Positions 6,934 to 11,654 of a stretch of DNA of 11,654 nucleotides are shown here, one piece after another. Numbering within the stretch: the stretch's first letter is position 1; every line of letters begins with the position of its first letter. Position numbers and translations under genes: made by a program. The stretch spans positions 1 to 11,654 of the forward strand of contig WTCK01000290.1 of NCBI GenBank assembly GCA_013138615.1, in the 5' to 3' direction. The stretch comes from Candidatus Thorarchaeota archaeon. Lineage in GTDB: Archaea > Asgardarchaeota > Thorarchaeia > Thorarchaeales > Thorarchaeaceae. Below the pieces are notes generated by a model. The model saw only the letters and a program-made list of their open reading frames with translations. It made no database searches and was not told the DNA's origin.

Positions 6934-7074
6934 ATGACATCCCACTCTGCATTTTCGTTCCGAGTTGACCAGAAGCTCGGCAGTGCCGAGGAACGATGTC
7001 TTATTGGAAAAGGTCAACACATTGTGTCCAACGAACATCCCGAACTTCAACTCGATTATTCGTTGAGGAGGTAA
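6934..7074 (+). CDS. Putative 46-residue leader ORF coupled to the ABC ATPase gene
   Basis: An ORF opens with ATG at 6934, shortly after an in-frame TAG (6928-6930), and ends with TAA at 7072-7074. Its last A is the first base of the ATPase ATG (TAATG). The product would be hydrophilic and charged, beginning MTSHSAFSFRVDQ and ending LDYSLRR; I recognise no family, signal peptide or membrane helix. Support for translation is the exact stop-start overlap and the fact that the ATPase Shine-Dalgarno is too close to its own ATG for efficient de novo initiation, as expected for reinitiation. Against it are its shortness, the lack of a spaced Shine-Dalgarno (only AGGGA abutting the ATG) and no homologue known to me. 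A five-codon ORF (6920-6937) overlaps its start as ATGA. Confidence 0.35.
   Translation: MTSHSAFSFRVDQKLGSAEERCLIGKGQHIVSNEHPELQLDYSLRR
6956..6995 (+). other. GC-rich hairpin in the ABC operon leader
   Basis: CTCGGC (6976-6981) and GCCGAG (6985-6990) form a perfect 6-bp stem around the loop AGT. An outer stem CGTTCC (6956-6961) with GGAACG (6990-6995) can close around it, leaving a one-sided bulge. The hairpin lies in the transcribed leader and inside the putative 46-codon ORF. No run of T follows it, so it is not an obvious terminator. Confidence 0.45.
7065..7072 (+). promoter_or_regulatory. Shine-Dalgarno overlapping the leader ORF stop, unusually close to the ATPase ATG
   Basis: GAGGAGGT is one of the best Shine-Dalgarno matches in the window, but only about one to three nucleotides separate it from the ATG at 7074. 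The usual gap is five to nine. It lies inside the last codons of the leader ORF. This layout suits ribosomes that terminate at TAA and reinitiate at the overlapping ATG. Confidence 0.5.
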
Positions 7075-8072
7075 TGACACTGACAGTCAATGCCGTAGAA
7101 ATTGAGAACTTAACAAAGACGTTCATCAGCATCCGAAGAAGAGCCATAGTAATCCCCGTTGAGAAGAAGCGGGTAGAGGCTCTAAAGGGCATTTCACTGG
7201 ATATTCCGCATGGCAAAGTCTTCGGTTTGCTTGGGCCCAACGGAGCGGGGAAGACAACTTTGGTCAAGTGTCTAGCAACTCTGGTCCTCCCAACGTCTGG
7301 AACAGCTCGCATTAACGGATACGACATCTTGCAAGAATCAACCCACGCTCGCGCATCAATGGGAGTCTGCCAAGGCAATGAGCGGAGTATCTACTGGAAA
7401 CTCTCAGCAAGGGAGAATATGATCTTCTTCGCAAAGCTGTACAGAATGCCGCACAATGAAGCAAAGGAGAGAGCTGATGAGCTACTCGGGAGGATGGAAC
7501 TCCTTGAGAAGGCTGACGAGAAGGCGGAGAAATTGAGCCATGGAATGCGCATGAAAATCGTATTCGCAAGGGCACTGATTCACGACCCTCCGGTACTTCT
7601 CTTTGACGAACCCACACAAGGACTTGACCCAACGTTCGCAACAGACCTGAGGAAGTACATCCGCGAGAAACTCAGCGATAAAACAATCCTATTGACTACG
7701 CACTACATGCATGAGGCTGATTTGCTTTGTGATAAGATTGCTCTCATCAACGAAGGCGAGATCAAGAGTTTCGACACACCCAAGGCCCTCAAGAAAGCGG
7801 TCCGCGACTACGACAGCCTGCACATAAGAGTTGAAGGCAAACCGGACATTGAAACAATCAAGAAGATGGACAGTGTGATGTCTGCGGCTATTAGTTCGAA
7901 GGATGGCCACGCAGAGATCGTTGCCACTTCACACGATGGATACGAGCTAGCTCATCGTTTGCTAAACCATCTTCACGAGTTACCGGGGGTCCGAGTCGAG
8001 CACTTTGAGGTAAAGGAGCCTACACTAGACGACGTTTTTCTTCAGCTAACGGGTCGGAGGATTGAGGATTGA
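7074..8072 (+). CDS. ABC-2 type exporter, ATP-binding subunit
   Basis: Starting at ATG 7074 gives 332 residues. It is the cytoplasmic nucleotide-binding subunit that powers the two permeases encoded downstream. Visible motifs are Walker A GPNGAGKTT (54-62), Q-loop Gln100 followed by GNERSIYWKLSAREN, signature LSHGM (154-158) in place of LSGGQ, Walker B VLLFDEP (174-180) and switch His210 (LLTTHYMHEAD). The C-terminal extension ends with EPTLDDVFLQLTGR, typical of DrrA/NatA-like export ATPases. Between the first strand and the ATP site is an Arg/Lys-rich insert (about 18-35), seen in a subgroup of these proteins. An in-frame ATG at 6996 would add 26 residues that look non-coding, so I chose 7074. 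The substrate is unknown; drugs, lipids or peptides are all possible for this class. Confidence 0.93.
   Translation: MTLTVNAVEIENLTKTFISIRRRAIVIPVEKKRVEALKGISLDIPHGKVFGLLGPNGAGKTTLVKCLATLVLPTSGTARINGYDILQESTHARASMGVCQGNERSIYWKLSARENMIFFAKLYRMPHNEAKERADELLGRMELLEKADEKAEKLSHGMRMKIVFARALIHDPPVLLFDEPTQGLDPTFATDLRKYIREKLSDKTILLTTHYMHEADLLCDKIALINEGEIKSFDTPKALKKAVRDYDSLHIRVEGKPDIETIKKMDSVMSAAISSKDGHAEIVATSHDGYELAHRLLNHLHELPGVRVEHFEVKEPTLDDVFLQLTGRRIED
8056..8060 (+). promoter_or_regulatory. Shine-Dalgarno for the TTG start of permease 1
   Basis: GGAGG lies 8 nt before TTG 8069-8071, inside the end of the ATPase gene. The TTG overlaps the ATPase stop as TTGA, a coupled arrangement, and this site is the main evidence for the TTG start. 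Confidence 0.6.
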
Positions 8073-8968
8073 CAATAGCTGACACCATCAGTGAGGAAAC
8101 TCCACGTGCAGGCAGCCTCTATCTCGATTCATTCAAACCCAGGCTGATGGACTGGACAGCCGCACGCGTATTTGCGGCCAAGAATCTAAGAATAGCAATG
8201 AGGTACCCGGCCAACTTCATTATATGGGGAGTGATGCCGCTTCTCTGGCTGGCACCTTATATGCTGATGATGACAGCGTTAGGCGGGCCTGGCACAAGCA
8301 CATCCTTCACAGAGATATCAGGCTTCGATAATTTCGTCAAGTTCGCAATCATTGGCTGGTTTGTATTTCAATACGTCGAAGCTAGTATCTGGTCAGTGGG
8401 GAATAGCTTCCGCCACGAGCAATTTTCTGGAACACTAGAGCCATTGTTCGTAACGCCGGTGCCAAGAATCAGTATCCTGATTGGCGCAGCTCTCTCAGAC
8501 ACGGTTCAGACTTCAATCTCAGCCATTGTATTGCTGACGACCGCGTCTTTCCTGTTTGGGGTTTCCTATGCGCTAACGGCTATCGCTCCAATCATAGTAC
8601 TACTGCTAATGATGATACTTGCCCTGTATGGATTCGGGTTCATGGTAGCAGGAATGATCCTTGTCTTCAAGGACCCCAGCGTGTTAACCCAATTTGTGGG
8701 CACGGCGCTATTCACGGTCTCGCCGGTGAACTACCCGCTTCAGGCATTGCCTATTCAAGCAAGATACGTTGCATATCTGGTTCCATCAACGATTGCCATC
8801 ATCATCATACGAGAACTGGCGATTACTGGCGTATTCGAGATTGGTCAGTTCCTATCAGCGGCGGCAGGGCTTGGCACTACAATTCTGTTCTTCTGGCTTG
8901 TCGGAATCGCTTCCTTCAGGTATGCAGAACGTTGGACCAAGAATCGCGGTAGTATGGGAGGATTCTAG
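8069..8968 (+). CDS. ABC-2 type exporter, permease subunit 1
   Basis: This 299-residue polytopic membrane protein has about six or seven hydrophobic segments (49-70, 88-110, 137-166, 170-200, 205-225, 232-248, 262-281), preceded by a roughly 45-residue cytoplasmic N-terminus. The ABC-2 hallmark lies between the second and third segments: Glu117 followed by QFSGTLEPLFVTPVPR, the coupling region that contacts the ATPase. The start is TTG at 8069, overlapping the ATPase stop by 4 nt and preceded by GGAGG. The protein ends with FRYAERWTKNRG, echoed at the end of permease 2. It should pair with permease 2 to form the membrane channel of the exporter; the cargo is not evident. Confidence 0.9.
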   Translation: MTIADTISEETPRAGSLYLDSFKPRLMDWTAARVFAAKNLRIAMRYPANFIIWGVMPLLWLAPYMLMMTALGGPGTSTSFTEISGFDNFVKFAIIGWFVFQYVEASIWSVGNSFRHEQFSGTLEPLFVTPVPRISILIGAALSDTVQTSISAIVLLTTASFLFGVSYALTAIAPIIVLLLMMILALYGFGFMVAGMILVFKDPSVLTQFVGTALFTVSPVNYPLQALPIQARYVAYLVPSTIAIIIIRELAITGVFEIGQFLSAAAGLGTTILFFWLVGIASFRYAERWTKNRGSMGGF

Positions 8969-8971
8969 GAT

Positions 8972-9847
8972 ATGAGCGACGACAAAGACAGCATCTTCCA
9001 GAAGATGTGGAAACGTGAAGGCTTCATGGCAGAGTTACGAGCGATCAATGCCATTGCAATCAAGCAGTGGAAAGTGGAATTCAGCTACCCTCTAAGTGTG
9101 CTGTGGTTCATCGTTATGCCGTTCCTTTGGTTCATTCCCATGCTTATTGCTGGCCAAGCTGTTGTTGGTGGCTCAGAGTCTGCAGTACTAGGGGAGCTTG
9201 TTGGCACGACTGATTGGCTAAGTTACATAGCTATTGGGACAGCATTCACAGGACTAGCGATGAGCATGTTCTGGGGAACCGGAATGTCATTTAGAAGAGA
9301 ACAGAGTGTTGGCACTCTAGAAACCCTCATGACAACGCCCATGAAGAGGAGCACTCTTGTCTGGGGAAGCATGATGCATAACCTTCAGCACGGAGGTCTC
9401 GGTGTAATCCTCCAGCTTGTGGCCGCAGTACTGTTCTTCGGTGTGACGATAAATGCGTGGGGCATTTTGCCCGCTCTTGCAGTTGTGGCGCTCTCGATAT
9501 TGGCCTTGCAGGGCATAGTGTTCGCTCTGACTTGCGTTGTGCTCTTGGCAAAACAGGGCTGGATGATCATTGAATTCATATCGAGTGCACTGATGCTAGT
9601 GGCGCCTATGGCGTATCCCATCGCAGTTCTTCATCCGATGCTCCAATATGTTTCAGTTGCATCGCCCCTTACATGGACTGTGGAATCCTTCAGAGGCTTC
9701 CTGATGTATGGATTTGCTGCACCGGGGATTGTGACCGCAATTGTTGCACTTCTGATACTCGATGTGGTATACATAGTTGTGGGAATCCTGATGTTCAGAT
9801 ACACCGAGCGGTATGTACGAAGGAAAGGAGCCCTCTCTCAGTTTTAG
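8972..9847 (+). CDS. ABC-2 type exporter, permease subunit 2
   Basis: This 291-residue membrane protein is a paralogue of permease 1. Hydrophobic segments lie at about 42-63, 83-104, 130-160, 164-193, 197-222 and 250-275. The coupling motif is Glu110 followed by QSVGTLETLMTTPMKR, aligning with the motif in permease 1. The C-terminus FRYTERYVRRKG also matches. ATG 8972 starts 3 nt after the permease 1 stop, with GGGAGG (8956-8961) 10 nt upstream. The two permeases are diverged enough to suggest an obligate heterodimer with one kind of ATPase. No terminator-like T run was seen after the TAG at 9845-9847. Confidence 0.9.
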   Translation: MSDDKDSIFQKMWKREGFMAELRAINAIAIKQWKVEFSYPLSVLWFIVMPFLWFIPMLIAGQAVVGGSESAVLGELVGTTDWLSYIAIGTAFTGLAMSMFWGTGMSFRREQSVGTLETLMTTPMKRSTLVWGSMMHNLQHGGLGVILQLVAAVLFFGVTINAWGILPALAVVALSILALQGIVFALTCVVLLAKQGWMIIEFISSALMLVAPMAYPIAVLHPMLQYVSVASPLTWTVESFRGFLMYGFAAPGIVTAIVALLILDVVYIVVGILMFRYTERYVRRKGALSQF

Positions 9848-9928
9848 AAATCCAAACACAGCGCTGGTGACAATCTCCGATGTTCATGTAGTGGACCTTA
9901 AATGCAAAGTTGCTCTGCGAAGAGAGCT

Positions 9929-11654
9929 ATGACGGAACCGGGAATAATCCGCGAATTAGACTGGAACCTAGCCCCATCAGAAATTCAGTCCACTGCAGAT
10001 GCTGCAATATCAGAAGCAAAGGAAAGCTTGGACAAAATCGCTCAAGCATCTACTGACGTAGATAGTATCGCACCTCTACAAAGCTTCGAGGAAGTACTAG
10101 CAACATTGTCTGAGAAGATTTCACCTCTTATGTTCTTGAAGAATGTGTCCACAGACAAGGATCAACGGGATGCTTGTACCGAGGTTGAAAAGCAGGGAGA
10201 GAAATTCATTAACGAAATATGGGGTCGAAAGGACATCTACGAAGTTATCGAGCGGCTTGAGCCACTGACTGACTCTCTCAATCCTGAAGAAAAAACACTG
10301 CTTGTGAAGACGCTCGATGAGTTTCGACACCGCGGTGCAGCTCTTGACAACGAGAGTCGTATGGAATTCCTTGAGATTGCCAACAATATCACGGTGCTCG
10401 AGTCCGATTTCGATAGGGTTCTCAGTGAGATAACCACCAAAGTGCTGTGCACGGAGGAGGAACTTAACGGGGTCCCACCCGACATTTACAAGAGTCTGGA
10501 GAAGGAAGGTGATGCGTATCTATTGCCACTTGACAACCCGGTTTCCATTCCCGTCATCAAGTACGCCAAGAATCCTGACACAAGGAAGAGATTGCAAATT
10601 GCTCGTGCACGAAGAGGAGGCAAAGAGAATAGTGAACGGCTCCAGGATACAATTGCTCTGAGAGACAGACAAGCCAAGCTGCTGGGGCATTCAAACTTCG
10701 CAGAGTATCAAATAAGGCGAAGAATGGCAAAAACCCCGAATCGCGTGTATGAACTCATGAACGATTTGAAGGATAAGCTCACACCGCTCAGCGAGAAGGA
10801 GTTTGAGGTTCTAAAAGAACTCAAGTCAAAAGAGCAGGGAATCCCTCTGTCAGAAGTTGTCATTGAAAGCTGGGACCTCTTTTACTACCATGAAATGTTA
10901 ATGAGAGAGAAGTATGCCGTAGACCAGAACGAGATTAAGAAGTACTTCCCTGTTCAATCTGTCATAGAAGGGGTGCTAGATGTTTACCAGAAGGTTCTAA
11001 GTCTCGAGTTCGAAGAACAAAAAGAACCCAATGTCTGGCATGAAGATGTACGAGGTTTTCGCGTAGTCGACAAGGTTTCTGGAGACCTAATGGGAGTATT
11101 CTATTTGGATCTCTTTCCAAGAGAAGGCAAGTTCAAGCATTACGCGGTTTCTAGTTTTCTCAACCGACGCGTCAAAGACGGAAAATGCCTTTTGCCAATA
11201 TGCTCCATGATGGCAAACTTTCAGAAACCAACCAAGAGTCAACCGTCTCTCCTGAACCATTCAGAAGTGGTGACCTTCTTCCACGAGTTCGGTCATTTGA
11301 TGCATGCTATCACAAACAAAGCTAACTACGCAAGATTCGGTTTGGGTGGAGTCCTTCGGGATTTCATAGAAGTTCCCTCACAGATGCTTGAGAATTGGGC
11401 GTGGAAAGAGGAGGTACTGACACTCCTTTCAGGGCATTTTGAGGATAGCAAGAAGAAACTCCCGTCAGAGCTGTTGAAACGGATGATTAAAGCAAAACTA
11501 CTGGATATCGGTTCTTTTCAACTCAGACAGGTTTTCTTCTCATTGATAGACCTCAAGTACCATACTGAAGGAGATGTGGATACAACAACGGAGTATATCA
11601 AACTCTTCAAGAAAATCACCAGAATTGAGATACCTGATGATACTACCCCCGCTG
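9929..11654 (+). CDS. M3A family zinc oligopeptidase (thimet oligopeptidase/Dcp type), partial at right edge
   Basis: The frame stays open for 575 codons to the window edge; family members are usually about 650-700 residues, so perhaps 80-100 residues are missing. The enzyme is a soluble cytoplasmic metallopeptidase that trims short peptides. The zinc site is visible: HEFGHLMH with His452, catalytic Glu453 and His456, then Glu481 in FIEVPSQMLENW, 29 residues after the first His as in thimet oligopeptidase. The N-terminal two thirds are helical and charged, as usual for the lid half of the cleft, and lack a signal peptide. ATG 9929 has no clear Shine-Dalgarno; an in-frame ATG at 9902 follows a TAA and would add nine residues. 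A CTTAAAT at 9897-9903 could be a TATA box giving a leaderless mRNA from 9929. Confidence 0.93.
   Translation, partial: MTEPGIIRELDWNLAPSEIQSTADAAISEAKESLDKIAQASTDVDSIAPLQSFEEVLATLSEKISPLMFLKNVSTDKDQRDACTEVEKQGEKFINEIWGRKDIYEVIERLEPLTDSLNPEEKTLLVKTLDEFRHRGAALDNESRMEFLEIANNITVLESDFDRVLSEITTKVLCTEEELNGVPPDIYKSLEKEGDAYLLPLDNPVSIPVIKYAKNPDTRKRLQIARARRGGKENSERLQDTIALRDRQAKLLGHSNFAEYQIRRRMAKTPNRVYELMNDLKDKLTPLSEKEFEVLKELKSKEQGIPLSEVVIESWDLFYYHEMLMREKYAVDQNEIKKYFPVQSVIEGVLDVYQKVLSLEFEEQKEPNVWHEDVRGFRVVDKVSGDLMGVFYLDLFPREGKFKHYAVSSFLNRRVKDGKCLLPICSMMANFQKPTKSQPSLLNHSEVVTFFHEFGHLMHAITNKANYARFGLGGVLRDFIEVPSQMLENWAWKEEVLTLLSGHFEDSKKKLPSELLKRMIKAKLLDIGSFQLRQVFFSLIDLKYHTEGDVDTTTEYIKLFKKITRIEIPDDTTPA

Noticed and set aside
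6996..7073. Upstream in-frame ATG that would extend the ABC ATPase by 26 residues
   Set aside because: The extension has no resemblance to the family N-terminus and no Shine-Dalgarno. The normal domain start begins right after Met at 7074.
7001..7378. Minus-strand 125-codon frame opposite the ABC ATPase N-terminus
   Set aside because: It lies opposite the Walker A region of a well supported gene and has no recognisable features.
1..11654. Defence island, toxin-antitoxin, CRISPR or mobile element
   Set aside because: No transposase, integrase, nuclease, repeat-spacer array or toxin-like gene pair is visible; all large genes belong to common metabolic, transport, signalling or peptidase families.

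Overview
The window looks archaeal. Base composition is moderate. Several starts have strong Shine-Dalgarno sequences (AAGGAGG, GAGGAGGT, GGAGG), while other genes have none but sit behind BRE/TATA-like promoters; TTG starts also occur. The gene content fits: a polyprenol kinase-like membrane protein, DUF362, a soluble multi-PAS histidine kinase and an M3A oligopeptidase. An Asgard-type (for example Thorarchaeota-like) or other mesophilic archaeon is possible, but that is inference; no rRNA, tRNA or marker gene is present to settle it. I see no mobile element, CRISPR array or RNA gene.

Layout. 1-157 (+) is the C-terminal end of a membrane protein resembling the diacylglycerol/polyprenol (dolichol) kinase family. 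It converges on a minus-strand pair: a tandem SRPBCC/AHSA1-like protein (171-1076) and, upstream of it, a MaoC-type hot-dog hydratase (1203-1631). A 10-bp perfect inverted repeat lies between the pair and overlaps the promoter predicted for the SRPBCC gene. After a 319-bp intergenic region comes a soluble sensor histidine kinase with four PAS domains (1951-4212, +). It converges, with 13 bp to spare, on a minus-strand operon of DUF362 protein (4894-5751) followed by a CX5R tyrosine/dual-specificity-type phosphatase (4226-4870). A 13-bp palindrome lies just upstream of the DUF362 start. Next is a minus-strand ten-helix EamA/DMT transporter (5871-6773).

The intergenic region 6774-7073 is a divergent promoter. 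On the plus side it drives an ABC-2 export operon: ATPase (7074-8072), permease 1 (8069-8968) and permease 2 (8972-9847), coupled by a 4-nt overlap and a 3-nt gap. The leader carries a 46-codon ORF whose TAA overlaps the ATPase ATG (TAATG), a five-codon ORF overlapping that one (ATGA), and a GC-rich hairpin. The window ends inside an M3A (thimet oligopeptidase/Dcp type) zinc metallopeptidase gene (9929 to the right edge).

How the genes work together. The clear functional unit is the ABC exporter, one ATPase with two different permease subunits and an unknown substrate. DUF362 and the phosphatase are probably co-transcribed. The other genes look like ordinary housekeeping or accessory genes sharing a neighbourhood. 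I did not find a clearly new multi-gene system; the most novel-looking piece is the coupled leader ORF arrangement in front of the ABC operon.
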